Assembly (NCBI GenBank): GCA_023441805.1
Contig: JAEZNO010000014.1
Coordinates: forward strand, 62,001-126,000
Length of the DNA: 64,000 bases
Direction: 5' to 3'
Source of the DNA: Bacteroidota bacterium
Lineage (GTDB): Bacteria; Bacteroidota; Bacteroidia; Bacteroidales; Lentimicrobiaceae
Of the stretch, positions 51,984 to 60,490 are shown one piece after another. The position numbers and the translations under genes are program-made. Every line of letters starts with the position of its first letter. Positions within the stretch are counted from its first letter, which is position 1. A model generated the notes under the pieces. The model had not been told where the DNA came from. It saw nothing but the letters and a program-made list of their open reading frames with translations, and did not search any database.

Positions 51984-53996
51984 CCACTGATCCAACCATC
52001 TGAAGAATTCCCTTTGCCATAGTATTGAATTCTGTGGTTTTGAAACAAAATGTGTCTCCTCAGGGAAGAAGAGGAATCGACTTGGAATTCCTTGCAACTG
52101 GGCTGAGTTAAATGCTTGCATTCCTTCAGTATATGGAATCCTGAAATCGTAACCGCCATGTATGACCAGAATAGGAGTATCCCAATTTCCTACAAAATTG
52201 TGCGGGGAGAAATCATAGCTCTTAGGTCTTGGACTTTCCCAATATGCTCCACCATAATCGTAGTTAACAAACCACATTTCTTCAGTAGATGAATACATAC
52301 TTTCAAAATTAAAGATACCGCAATGTGCTATGAAAGTTTTAAATCTCTTATTATGATTGCCTGCCAGCCAATAAACTGAAAATCCACCATAACTGGCTCC
52401 AACAGCGCCAAGTTTATCTTTATTAACCCATGGCTCGGCGGCAACTGAGTCAATTGCCACAAGATAGTCTTTCATGTTTTGTCCACCATAATCCTTACTA
52501 ATCTGATCATTCCATTCCTGACCAAATGTTGGTAGTCCCCTTCTGTTAGGAGCAACAATCACATAATCGTGGGCAGCCATCATCTGGAAATTCCATCTGT
52601 AAGAGAAAAACTGACTAACGGCACTCTGTGGACCTCCCTGACAATAAAGTAGAGTCGGGTATTTCTTATTTGGATCAAAATTTGGTGGCAGAATAACCCA
52701 AACCAGCATCTTCTTTCCATCAGTTGTGGTTATCCATCTCTTTGTAGTCTTAGCTAATTCTACACCTTTTAATATTTCTCTGTTTGTGAAAGTAAGTTGT
52801 TCCTCTGATCCATTTGCTTTAAACCTGAATAATTCAGTAGGCAGGTCCATTCTCATTTTAGCATAAATAATATCATTTCCTGCTAAGGCGAATTCAGTAA
52901 TATCATGGTCGCCTGAGGTCAATTGCTTAATAGCTCCATTTTGCAGATTAAGTTGATAAACCTGGTATGTGGCATGGATTCCGCTTATGAAGTAAAGGAA
53001 CTTACCATCTTTACTGAATCTGAAATGTGAAGAACTCTGGTCAAAATTCTCTGAAAGATCGCGCTTTTGGCCGGTCTTCAAGTCAAGATAGATGATTCTG
53101 TCTTTATCGGCTTCAAAACCCGGAGTTTGCATACTCCTGAAAACCAACTTTGTTCCATCGGGTGAGAATACTGGATCCTGATCATAACCGGGATTATCCT
53201 GTGTTAGGTTTGTTGTTTTGCCGGTTTCAAGGTTGTACAAGTATATATCGCTATTTGTGCTAACAGCATATTCCTTGCCTTTTAGTTTCTTACAAACATA
53301 AGCAATTGATTTCCCGTCAGGTGACCAGGTTATCTGTTCCATTCCCCCATTAGGCCTTAATGGACTATCGTAAGGCTCATTCTCCATGATATCTTTACTT
53401 TTGCCAATTGTGCCATCAGCATTGTATGGTGCAATGAAAATATGACTGTACTTATAGTCGTGCCAGTTGTCCCAGTGGCGATACATCAGATCATCATAAA
53501 TAAGTGCGTTAGCCAAAGGAAGATCAGGATACAGATCAAGTGGAGTTTGTTCCATTTTAACATCCTTGATGTAAACGATATGCTTCATGTCGGGTGAATA
53601 GGCAAATCCATTTATACCATCTTCAACATTACTCACCTGTTTCTTATTCAACCCGTTCTTATCCATTTCCCATATTTGCATGGTTCCTGATTCGGCTGAC
53701 AGAAATGCTATTTTACTGCCATCAGGGCGCCAAATGGCATTTTGCTCACTTAGCTTTGTATCAGTTAATTTCCTAGGTGATTCAGCATTTTCGTCAAGAA
53801 GATAAATGTCACGGTTGCCTTTATTAGCCGCAACATCGTAATATGTGACTCCATAAATTATGGTTTTTTCAGAAGGAGAGAGTTGAATATCATTTACCCT
53901 CCCGAGTTTCCATAAAAGCTCAGCTGAGAATCGATTCTGCGAAATACTGCTGATACTTAGTAATAAGGTGATTACCAGGATTACTTGCTTTTTCAC
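51975..53996 (-). CDS. Secreted S9 family peptidase (prolyl oligopeptidase class)
   Basis: 673 residues. A signal peptide (KKQVILVITLLLSISSISQ) begins at a GTG start (53996). Residues about 30-390 are a beta-propeller of WD40/PD40-type repeats (PDGSKIAFLSAESG, SPDGKSIAYVC, SPDGTKLVFRS). The C-terminal alpha/beta-hydrolase has Ser in GASYGGFSVYW, Asp in IHGGYDFRIP and His in EETHFVSKP. Likely a periplasmic or surface di- or oligopeptidase. The gene's last 9 bases overlap the end of miaA. Confidence 0.92.
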   Translation of the reverse strand: MKKQVILVITLLLSISSISQNRFSAELLWKLGRVNDIQLSPSEKTIIYGVTYYDVAANKGNRDIYLLDENAESPRKLTDTKLSEQNAIWRPDGSKIAFLSAESGTMQIWEMDKNGLNKKQVSNVEDGINGFAYSPDMKHIVYIKDVKMEQTPLDLYPDLPLANALIYDDLMYRHWDNWHDYKYSHIFIAPYNADGTIGKSKDIMENEPYDSPLRPNGGMEQITWSPDGKSIAYVCKKLKGKEYAVSTNSDIYLYNLETGKTTNLTQDNPGYDQDPVFSPDGTKLVFRSMQTPGFEADKDRIIYLDLKTGQKRDLSENFDQSSSHFRFSKDGKFLYFISGIHATYQVYQLNLQNGAIKQLTSGDHDITEFALAGNDIIYAKMRMDLPTELFRFKANGSEEQLTFTNREILKGVELAKTTKRWITTTDGKKMLVWVILPPNFDPNKKYPTLLYCQGGPQSAVSQFFSYRWNFQMMAAHDYVIVAPNRRGLPTFGQEWNDQISKDYGGQNMKDYLVAIDSVAAEPWVNKDKLGAVGASYGGFSVYWLAGNHNKRFKTFIAHCGIFNFESMYSSTEEMWFVNYDYGGAYWESPRPKSYDFSPHNFVGNWDTPILVIHGGYDFRIPYTEGMQAFNSAQLQGIPSRFLFFPEETHFVSKPQNSILWQREFFRWLDQWLK

Positions 53997-54208
53997 GATT
54001 AAGTTGATTTTATAAATGATTAATTACGAGTTGATTCAAGCGGCTAAGTTATTAAAAATTAATGGGTAAAATAATGTCCCGTATTTCGATTAAAATGTCC
54101 TGGTACAGGACATTAAGAAGCATGTCAATGTGTGTATGTGTCACATAGTCAATTACATACAATAATGGCTAGATTATTGATTGATAGAATAAAAGTAATG
54201 AGTCATTA
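53997..54208. promoter_or_regulatory. Divergent region with 21-bp interrupted palindrome
   Basis: 212 bases between the S9 peptidase and receiver genes. AATGTCCTG (54094-54102), GTA, CAGGACATT (54106-54114) is a perfect 9-3-9 palindrome, preceded by a further ATGTCC half-site near 54074. It has the look of a dimeric regulator's operator; the regulator is not identified. Confidence 0.5.
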
Positions 54209-54697
54209 ATGAACAAGATAGAAAAGAAGACGCGTAAGGTAAATTTTGATGAGAAATGTAATTCCAATATCTCTGTTTCAAGAGACGGCAGATTATGTCA
54301 ACAATTCCCGATGAAAATTCTTGTCGCTGAGGATAATCTTATAAACAGGAAGTTGGTTACAACCCTGTTATCAAGCATGGGCTTCAAAGTCAATTCAGTG
54401 ATTAATGGACTTGAAGCTTACGAGATGGTAAAAAGGATGGATTTCGATATAGTTCTGATGGATATTCAGATGCCTGAAATGTCAGGTATTGAAGCTACAT
54501 TAAAGATCAGGGAGGAGGTGCCGGTCGAAAGGCAGCCGCTTATCATTGCCCTTACAGCAAATGTATTGGCTGAAGATAAGGAAACTTGTATTAAAAGCGG
54601 AATGGTTGATTACATGACGAAACCGGTAAATTTTAATTTACTGCATGAGATGCTGATAAAATGGGGCAACTATCTATGCAAGAAGAATAAGCAGTAA
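54209..54697 (+). CDS. Orphan response-regulator receiver protein
   Basis: 162 residues. The receiver domain starts at KILVAEDNLINRKL (E41, D42), with phospho-acceptor D85 in IVLMDIQMPEMSG, T116 in IALTAN and K138 in MTKPVNF; all key residues are present. There is no output domain. The 35-residue leader ending QQFPMKILVAEDN resembles the linker before C-terminal receivers of hybrid histidine kinases, suggesting origin from such a kinase. No kinase gene is nearby. A terminator follows at once. Confidence 0.88.
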   Translation: MNKIEKKTRKVNFDEKCNSNISVSRDGRLCQQFPMKILVAEDNLINRKLVTTLLSSMGFKVNSVINGLEAYEMVKRMDFDIVLMDIQMPEMSGIEATLKIREEVPVERQPLIIALTANVLAEDKETCIKSGMVDYMTKPVNFNLLHEMLIKWGNYLCKKNKQ

Positions 54698-54700
54698 GAC

Positions 54701-54728
54701 AAAAAAACCGGCTCTTGCCGGTTTTTTT
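54701..54728. terminator. Bidirectional rho-independent terminator
   Basis: AAAAAAACCGGC (54701-54712), TCTT loop, GCCGGTTTTTTT (54717-54728). It is shared by the convergent receiver and GH31 genes, with A and T tracts suitable for both directions. Confidence 0.92.
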
Positions 54729-54734
54729 GTTTCA

Positions 54735-57203
54735 TCACTTCCATTTCAGTACTATCTTATCCGAACTATTCGATATAGTCAATTTTGTTACCGGAACAGG
54801 GGTATAAAGGTTTTCAAGAAAATGAGGATCAGTGGTATCCAGTGCGTTTAACAGATTAATAGATGCTTGCGTGGACTTTAACTGTTTCCCGTTTAGAGAA
54901 TATTCTCTGTCAGCGAACCCGTGCAGGACTACTTCAATTTGCTTAAATCTACTTTTAAATGTACCTGTCACTGATTCCAAAATCAACTCATTTTTTAAAG
55001 GATCAAATAAAATTGAACGGGAATAATAATCCTTGCCTTCATAGTTGTAGGTTAATCCGTCATCTTCATAATAATTAAAGAAGAATGAGCTATTACCAGC
55101 ATAAACATGAAGGTAAAGAGTATCACCGGCAGATTCCGAGGTTGATTGTACAGACTTTTGTAGTGGAATGACAGATCCCGCCTTGATAAATAACGGAAGC
55201 TTGCTTATCGGACAGTGTGTAACCACTTCTGATTTTCCCTCATACAACTTGTCAGTGTAAAAATCGTACCAATCACCTTCAGGTAAATACACTTTTGCAT
55301 ATTCCTTTGTACTTTCAACAGGAGTTACTAAAATAGAAGGGCCAAATAAATATTGGTTCTGATAGGCAAAAGCATAGACTTTTTCATCATGAGTATAGTC
55401 AATTGCGAGAGTACGTGCAACCGGCATTCCATCCTGCGAAGTCTGATAAAACGCTGAATACAAATATGGAAGCAATTGGTATCTGAATGAAATATAATTA
55501 CGGCATATATTTTCAACTGATTCGCCAAATGACCACGGTTCTGCTTGAATGTAGTCATAGTGACTGTGGCTTCTGAAAAACGGTGTAAAAGCCCCTAAAC
55601 TAGTCCAACGGGCAAATAGGGCAGGGGTGGCGTCTTTACTAAAGCCACCAACATCAACGCCAACAAAAGGAACACCACTCAACCCGATGCTATTGACCAG
55701 CCTGGCGCCCAACATCATGTGTTCGTCAGTAGCATGATTATCTCCCGTCCAGAGGGCTGTATAACGTTGCAGACCTGAGAAACCGGCACGGGTAATTATT
55801 AGGGGCCTTTTATTGCCCAGTAGTTTCTTTGTACCTTCGAAAGTGCTTTTTGCCATTAGCATTCCATAAACATTCTTGGCTTGTTTATAGGTAGCAATTT
55901 CGCCTTCCCAATCAAAGTTAACAAGATGAGGGGTGGTGCCACCGCCCCATGAAGCAATCTCATTCATATCGTTCCAAAATCCGTCAACTCCAAGCTTCAC
56001 CAATCCTGAAAATTTCTCACCCCACCAATCCCGGGCAGCAGGTTTAGTGAAATCAGGGAAGTGACACCATCCGGGCCAAACCTGTGCAGTATAAGCCTTA
56101 CCGTCAGGAAATTTAGCAAATACATCCTTTTTCAACCCATCCTCATATGCTTCATAGCCTTTCTCTACTTTAATACCCGGATCAATTATCACTGTAGTGT
56201 GAATGCCCATTTCTTTCAAACTGTTAAGCAAAACATCAGGTTTGCTGAATCGAACAGGATGCCATGTGAATATTTTATATGCATCCATGTAATGGATGTC
56301 CAGATAAAGTACATCAATGGGAATCTTTCTCTCCCTGAAGTTTCTTGCTACGTCAAGAACCTCGGTATCGGGGAAGTAGCTCCAGCGACATTGCTGGTAT
56401 CCTAATGACCATAATGGAGGTAAACTAATCCTTCCTGTTAAAGAAGTATATTGTTTAATTATGCCTGCAACGTTTACATCATGCATAAAGTAATAATCCA
56501 TTTCACCATCGTCTGCACTGAATGAGCTAAACCTGTCGTTGCTGGCCCCGAAATTAAATCTACTTCTGTGAGTGTTGTCAAGAAAGATCCCGTAAACTTT
56601 GTTGTTTACTACCCCGATATAGAATGGAATAGTCACATATAATGGGTCATCTTGTGTATCATACCTTGGATTATCAGTATTCCAGTTATCATATGCACTA
56701 CCTATACGGTCAAGATTGCCCGTCTTTTCACCTAATCCCAGAAAGCGTTCTCCTTCCTGGAGAGTTTTATACGTAGTGACTTCATTCCCAATCCATGAAG
56801 TTCCAAACGATGGATCATCAGCATTTAATAAAGTACCGTCGGCTGAATAAAATGAAAACCTGACAGGACTTTTAGTGATCTCTAGTCGAAGCAGTTGAGT
56901 TTCGAGCACAAAACCGGAATTATTATCTGAGAACTTAAACTCTGTTTGTATAGGTTGGCCGATTACTGCATATGAGAAATTCTCAATAAAGTCGTTTTTT
57001 ACGATTCTCAATCTTATGATACCCTGATCATAGACGGTGATGGCAACCCTTCCGTAATCAGTTACCAGATTAATGTTCCGGCCATCAACTTCATGTGAAA
57101 TAAGGTTGCCGAGGCTGTGATTATAAGTGCGTTGTGACAAAAGGTTTTTAGTTGAAGTCATGGAAAACAAGATCGTAAAAATGATTGTGCACCAATATTT
57201 CAT
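54735..57203 (-). CDS. GH31 family alpha-glucosidase
   Basis: 822 residues with a signal peptide (ending near STKNLLSQ). The N-terminal galactose-mutarotase-like domain (about 40-230) is followed by the GH31 barrel: YLDIHYMDAYKIFTWHP, the nucleophile in GFWNDMNEIA, RAGFSGLQRYTALWTGDNHAT (acid/base Asp) and FFRSHSHYD. C-terminal beta-domains follow. It releases glucose from alpha-glucans or alpha-glucosides, probably in the periplasm. It lies downstream of a GH13 gene with a terminator between them, forming a small starch-use cluster without SusC/SusD. Confidence 0.93.
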   Translation of the reverse strand: MKYWCTIIFTILFSMTSTKNLLSQRTYNHSLGNLISHEVDGRNINLVTDYGRVAITVYDQGIIRLRIVKNDFIENFSYAVIGQPIQTEFKFSDNNSGFVLETQLLRLEITKSPVRFSFYSADGTLLNADDPSFGTSWIGNEVTTYKTLQEGERFLGLGEKTGNLDRIGSAYDNWNTDNPRYDTQDDPLYVTIPFYIGVVNNKVYGIFLDNTHRSRFNFGASNDRFSSFSADDGEMDYYFMHDVNVAGIIKQYTSLTGRISLPPLWSLGYQQCRWSYFPDTEVLDVARNFRERKIPIDVLYLDIHYMDAYKIFTWHPVRFSKPDVLLNSLKEMGIHTTVIIDPGIKVEKGYEAYEDGLKKDVFAKFPDGKAYTAQVWPGWCHFPDFTKPAARDWWGEKFSGLVKLGVDGFWNDMNEIASWGGGTTPHLVNFDWEGEIATYKQAKNVYGMLMAKSTFEGTKKLLGNKRPLIITRAGFSGLQRYTALWTGDNHATDEHMMLGARLVNSIGLSGVPFVGVDVGGFSKDATPALFARWTSLGAFTPFFRSHSHYDYIQAEPWSFGESVENICRNYISFRYQLLPYLYSAFYQTSQDGMPVARTLAIDYTHDEKVYAFAYQNQYLFGPSILVTPVESTKEYAKVYLPEGDWYDFYTDKLYEGKSEVVTHCPISKLPLFIKAGSVIPLQKSVQSTSESAGDTLYLHVYAGNSSFFFNYYEDDGLTYNYEGKDYYSRSILFDPLKNELILESVTGTFKSRFKQIEVVLHGFADREYSLNGKQLKSTQASINLLNALDTTDPHFLENLYTPVPVTKLTISNSSDKIVLKWK

Positions 57204-57219
57204 GTTCTTAAAATTAAAA

Positions 57220-57240
57220 GCCCGGCTAAAAGCACCGGGC
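57220..57240 (-). terminator. Terminator of the GH13 gene
   Basis: GCCCGG (57220-57225) pairs with CCGGGC (57235-57240). On the minus strand the stem is followed by TTTTAATTTT. It lies 14 bases after the GH13 stop codon. Confidence 0.75.
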
Positions 57241-57254
57241 CGGTTATTTAACTA

Positions 57255-58625
57255 TTATTTGTACAATACTTTATAAGACCATGGGGGAAGTTTGATACGT
57301 GTGTTTTCGTCGATGGTTATACCCTCGTTTGTGAACAGAGTTTTATATGCTGATTTTATATTTTCTGTATCCAAACTGATAGTAATTTCATTTGGACTGA
57401 GATTGAAAATACCGATAACAGCATTTTCATTTTTCTTCCGAAGAATCACAAAAGCACTGGTATCATTGCTTGACTTGATTCTTTCCCATGAGCCGCCTTC
57501 TTTTCCATTCCATAATGCTGAGTGATGTTCTTTAAGGTTTAGTATTGTTTGATAGTATTCAGCCATCTTATAATCATTCCATTTGATAGGGTCTCTTTTA
57601 AAGAACTCTAACCTTTTATTAAAACCTGATTCTTGTCCTGAATACACTAAAGGCATTCCGGGAACCAGCGTAGTTAACGAGAAGAAAGTTTCAACAGCAT
57701 TACCCAATCTTTCAAACTCAGTTCCATTCCAGGAGTTTTCGTCATGGTTTGTTATGAAATACATACGATAAGCATCCTCAGGGTACAATGAGTCATTCTT
57801 TTTTAAATACTTTTCAATATCATCGGCATTGGCTTCGCCTTTGTATATCTTATTCATGAGGTGATGGAACTCCCATCCGTAGGTCATATCAAATGCACTG
57901 TGAAATTGTGGGCCTTCAGCCTCTGCCAGCATAAATACCTTTTTAACATTGTTTAGCTCAACACGTGCAGTATCCCAGAAATCCATTGGAACTTCGCCGG
58001 CAACATCACATCTGAACCCATCAATATCATACTCAATTAACCAATATTTCATGGCATCAATCATGTATTCTCTCAATTCCGGTACTGAATAATCAAATTT
58101 TACAACATCAGTCCAGTCGAACGGTGCAAACATTTTGCCGGTTGAATCTTTTGCATACCATTCAGGGTGCTCTGTAACAAGTGCATTATCCCACGAGGAA
58201 TGATTTGGAACCCAATCGATGATCACTTTAAGGCCTTCATCATGAGCACGTTTTACAAATCTCTTGAAATCAATTTTGTCACCATACTCAGGATTAACAT
58301 CTTTATAGTCCCTCACTGAGTAATAGCTTCCCAATTCACCTTTTCTGTTTTTTACACCTATTGGATGTACAGGCATAAGCCAAATGATATCTGTGCCAAG
58401 TTCTTTAATACGCGGAAGATGCGCCTCAAGAGCTTCGAAAGTACCTTCCGGTGTGTATTGTCGGATGTTTATCTCGTAGATACTGACATTCTTCGACCAT
58501 TCAGGATGTTTGGTCTGGATAATCTCCTTTACAGCCTCTGTTTGCTGTGACTTTTGACGGCATGAATATGTGCCTATAGTTAATACAGCCAGGATCAGGT
58601 AAATGACTTTCGTATTTGAATTCAT
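57255..58625 (-). CDS. GH13 family alpha-amylase, lipoprotein
   Basis: 456 residues. The N-terminus (VIYLILAVLTIGTYSCRQKS) has a lipobox-like GTYSC, so it is probably lipid-anchored. GH13 regions in order: IIDWVPNHSS (I), GFRCDVAGEVP with the nucleophile Asp (II), FMLAEAEGP with the acid/base Glu (III) and FITNHDENSW (IV). Short C-terminal domain. It cleaves alpha-1,4-glucan and would feed the GH31 enzyme next to it. A TATATTTG -7 element is at 58667-58674 (minus strand). Confidence 0.93.
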   Translation of the reverse strand: MNSNTKVIYLILAVLTIGTYSCRQKSQQTEAVKEIIQTKHPEWSKNVSIYEINIRQYTPEGTFEALEAHLPRIKELGTDIIWLMPVHPIGVKNRKGELGSYYSVRDYKDVNPEYGDKIDFKRFVKRAHDEGLKVIIDWVPNHSSWDNALVTEHPEWYAKDSTGKMFAPFDWTDVVKFDYSVPELREYMIDAMKYWLIEYDIDGFRCDVAGEVPMDFWDTARVELNNVKKVFMLAEAEGPQFHSAFDMTYGWEFHHLMNKIYKGEANADDIEKYLKKNDSLYPEDAYRMYFITNHDENSWNGTEFERLGNAVETFFSLTTLVPGMPLVYSGQESGFNKRLEFFKRDPIKWNDYKMAEYYQTILNLKEHHSALWNGKEGGSWERIKSSNDTSAFVILRKKNENAVIGIFNLSPNEITISLDTENIKSAYKTLFTNEGITIDENTRIKLPPWSYKVLYK

Positions 58626-58666
58626 ATAAAATAATTTGAGTGATTTTTTCCAATAAACTACATATG

Positions 58667-58674
58667 CAAATATA
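58667..58674 (-). promoter_or_regulatory. -7 element of the GH13 gene
   Basis: CAAATATA (TATATTTG on the minus strand), 41 bases upstream of the ATG. No -33 match seen. Confidence 0.45.
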
Positions 58675-58841
58675 ACAAAGATTTCTTATGGACTTCTAAT
58701 TGCTTAAGCATAAATTCTCTGACCATACGAATGATTGAAGGTGTTACACATTGCACTGAAATGAAAAATCGTATTTATGACTAAATAGAAAGTGATAAAT
58801 TTTTGAAAAGTAAATGGGAGGTAGATTACTCATGAATGGTA

Positions 58842-58943
58842 TAAAATGACCCGATACATACCCAAAAGTGACCCTAAAGAGACCCTCAGGGTCACTTTTG
58901 GGTCACTTTTAGGTATGTAAAAAGTCAGTATAAGGTCAATTGT
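58842..58943. repeat. Symmetric array: four 11-bp units facing four (plus one) inverted units
   Basis: Left arm units at 58842, 58853, 58864 and 58875 (TAAAATGACCC, GATACATACCC, AAAAGTGACCC, TAAAGAGACCC). Spacer TCA (58886-58888). Right arm units at 58889, 58900, 58911, 58922 and 58933 (GGGTCACTTTT twice, AGGTATGTAAA, AAGTCAGTATA, AGGTCAATTGT). The deviant ACATACCC unit is third from the centre on the left, and its complement GGTATGT is third from the centre on the right. The central 19-bp arms (58856-58874 and 58900-58918) differ by one base. Confidence 0.85.
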
Positions 58944-59026
58944 ATTAGTCCAAAGTGGTTAAGAATAGTGTCAATTTTTTACTAATCTTATGTGGATTTA
59001 CTTTTCGGATGTTGCACAAAACGAGA

Positions 59027-59722
59027 TCAGCTTTGATATTCTGATTCTTTCACTGTTGGATTTTTTCCTGTTTCCATGTAAACTTTAAGATTCTTAATGT
59101 CTCGTTTAACCATGTTCCTGAAAACAGGGGTCAGTAGTTTCCCGACATTTTCACCAAGTACTCCACCCGGTGCACGGTAGGATATTTCAGTTTCTACCTG
59201 AGTCACATTTTGTCCGGCTTCACGGAAGTTTACTGTACCATAATTTTCTATGTCTGAATTTGGCAAAGAATGCCAGCTTATGTGCCGATCAGGGATTTCT
59301 TTCAGAATGTTAGCCCTCCAGCTGATCGTGGCAATTCCGCCGGGAACCTTAGCCCGCCATTCAGATAGTTTATTATCAATTTGATTTACACTTTCGAGGT
59401 GTGTCATAAAGAGAGGTAAATTTTCGAGTCGTCGCCAGAATGCAAAAACTTCGGCCGGCGATCTGTTTATCATAATGGTTGACCTCATTGTCAGATGCTC
59501 TGTGGGTTCCTCCAAAGTATCGGTATGTAACAGATGTTTGTATGCAAAGCAATGACCGGTTATTCCACGAAAGAGCAGATAACCCGATGCCAGTAATTTT
59601 AAAGATGTTAATCGCTTTGATGTGAGGGTGGTCATTAATAAAACTGACCCGGCAGTAACTGATGCTATCCTGTCAGTTGGGCCTACATTTTTCTCAAGGC
59701 CAAAAAAGTTTATATCTTTCAT
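59027..59722 (-). CDS. DUF2892-type membrane segment plus SRPBCC domain protein
   Basis: 231 residues. Residues 8-65 (NVGPTDRIASVTAGSVLLMTT ... LLASGYLLFRGITGHC) match the DUF2892/YgaP-like inner-membrane hairpin. Residues 78-220 are a START-like SRPBCC domain (TIMINRSPAEVFAFWRRLENLPLFMTHLESV ... YRAPGGVLGENVGKLL), which usually binds a hydrophobic ligand. This combination is common and its function is unknown. Single minus-strand gene before the 11-bp array. Confidence 0.82.
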   Translation of the reverse strand: MKDINFFGLEKNVGPTDRIASVTAGSVLLMTTLTSKRLTSLKLLASGYLLFRGITGHCFAYKHLLHTDTLEEPTEHLTMRSTIMINRSPAEVFAFWRRLENLPLFMTHLESVNQIDNKLSEWRAKVPGGIATISWRANILKEIPDRHISWHSLPNSDIENYGTVNFREAGQNVTQVETEISYRAPGGVLGENVGKLLTPVFRNMVKRDIKNLKVYMETGKNPTVKESEYQS

Positions 59723-59849
59723 ATTCTCAATGTTAAGAGTTACTACAGCTGCTTCTAATAAAATCAGAACTGGTTAACAGTCTAACATAAAGTAGCAGGA
59801 GTTGTTTTGAGAATCTGAAAGATATCCGGCGAGTTCTGTTGAAGTGAAG

Positions 59850-60317
59850 TTATTCGATTTTCCGGTTAATATATCCGCTGAAATCATCCTTGCGAGGAGT
59901 GTATTCATCATGAAAAAGACTTGAAGAAATAAGGAAATCAGCGGTAGAGCGATTACAGGCTGTTGGTATGTTATACAATACGGTAATCCTGAGCAAAGCT
60001 TTAACATCTACATCATGTGGCTGGGGCTGCATAGGATCCCAAAAGAAGATCATAACATCAATCCCTCCTTCAACTATTAAACTACCCAATTGTTGGTCTC
60101 CACCAAGAGGTCCTGATTTTAGCTTCACAAGATCAAGTTTACTGAAAGCTTCAGCTGACAGACATTTTCTGAAAGATTCTTCAACCATTCGGCCGGTAGT
60201 TCCGGTACAAACTATCTTGTGTGCTGCCAATTTATCAGCATTGAATTCAACCCATTCTATCAGGTCGAGTTTACAGTTGTCGTGAGCGACAATCGCCAGG
60301 TTCTTTTTTCTTTTCAT
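59850..60317 (-). CDS. mgsA: Methylglyoxal synthase
   Basis: 155 residues from ATG 60317. Converts dihydroxyacetone phosphate to methylglyoxal and phosphate, a bypass of lower glycolysis used when phosphate is low. NLAIVAHDNCK opens the protein; the catalytic Asp lies in SGPLGGDQQLGSLI, and CTGTTGRM and FFWDPMQPQPHDVD also match. An upstream frame to 60338 would run into the -7 element (TAAATTTG at 60336-60343), so the inner start is preferred. Divergent from phosphofructokinase. Confidence 0.95.
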   Translation of the reverse strand: MKRKKNLAIVAHDNCKLDLIEWVEFNADKLAAHKIVCTGTTGRMVEESFRKCLSAEAFSKLDLVKLKSGPLGGDQQLGSLIVEGGIDVMIFFWDPMQPQPHDVDVKALLRITVLYNIPTACNRSTADFLISSSLFHDEYTPRKDDFSGYINRKIE

Positions 60318-60335
60318 GATTTTCGTAATAGAATT

Positions 60336-60343
60336 CAAATTTA
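60336..60343 (-). promoter_or_regulatory. -7 element of mgsA
   Basis: CAAATTTA (TAAATTTG on the minus strand), 18 bases upstream of the chosen ATG. It decides the start against an upstream one. Confidence 0.5.
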
Positions 60344-60429
60344 CCTAATATCCATTGTACTTTTACTTATCTCAGTTGTTTGTTTTACCTGACAATCAGT
60401 GATTTTTAAAAACGAAGCAATATATTGAT

Positions 60430-60437
60430 TATTTTTG
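60430..60437 (+). promoter_or_regulatory. -7 element of the phosphofructokinase gene
   Basis: TATTTTTG, 53 bases before the ATG at 60491. It makes an earlier frame start at 60425 unlikely. Confidence 0.45.
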
Positions 60438-60490
60438 CACCGTTTTTTTTAACAGGTTTATATTATCATACTTCACATAATAAGATACTA

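Larger units (their letters stand above)
58626..59026. other. 401-bp intergenic region with a second symmetric 11-bp array
   Basis: Contains the GH13 promoter element (58667-58674), a lone AATAGAAAGTGA motif near 58785 and the inverted 11-bp array from 58842. No gene seen. Confidence 0.7.

Noticed and set aside
60425..60490. N-terminal extension of phosphofructokinase
   Set aside because: It overlaps the -7 element and adds 22 hydrophobic residues not found in the family; start moved to 60491.
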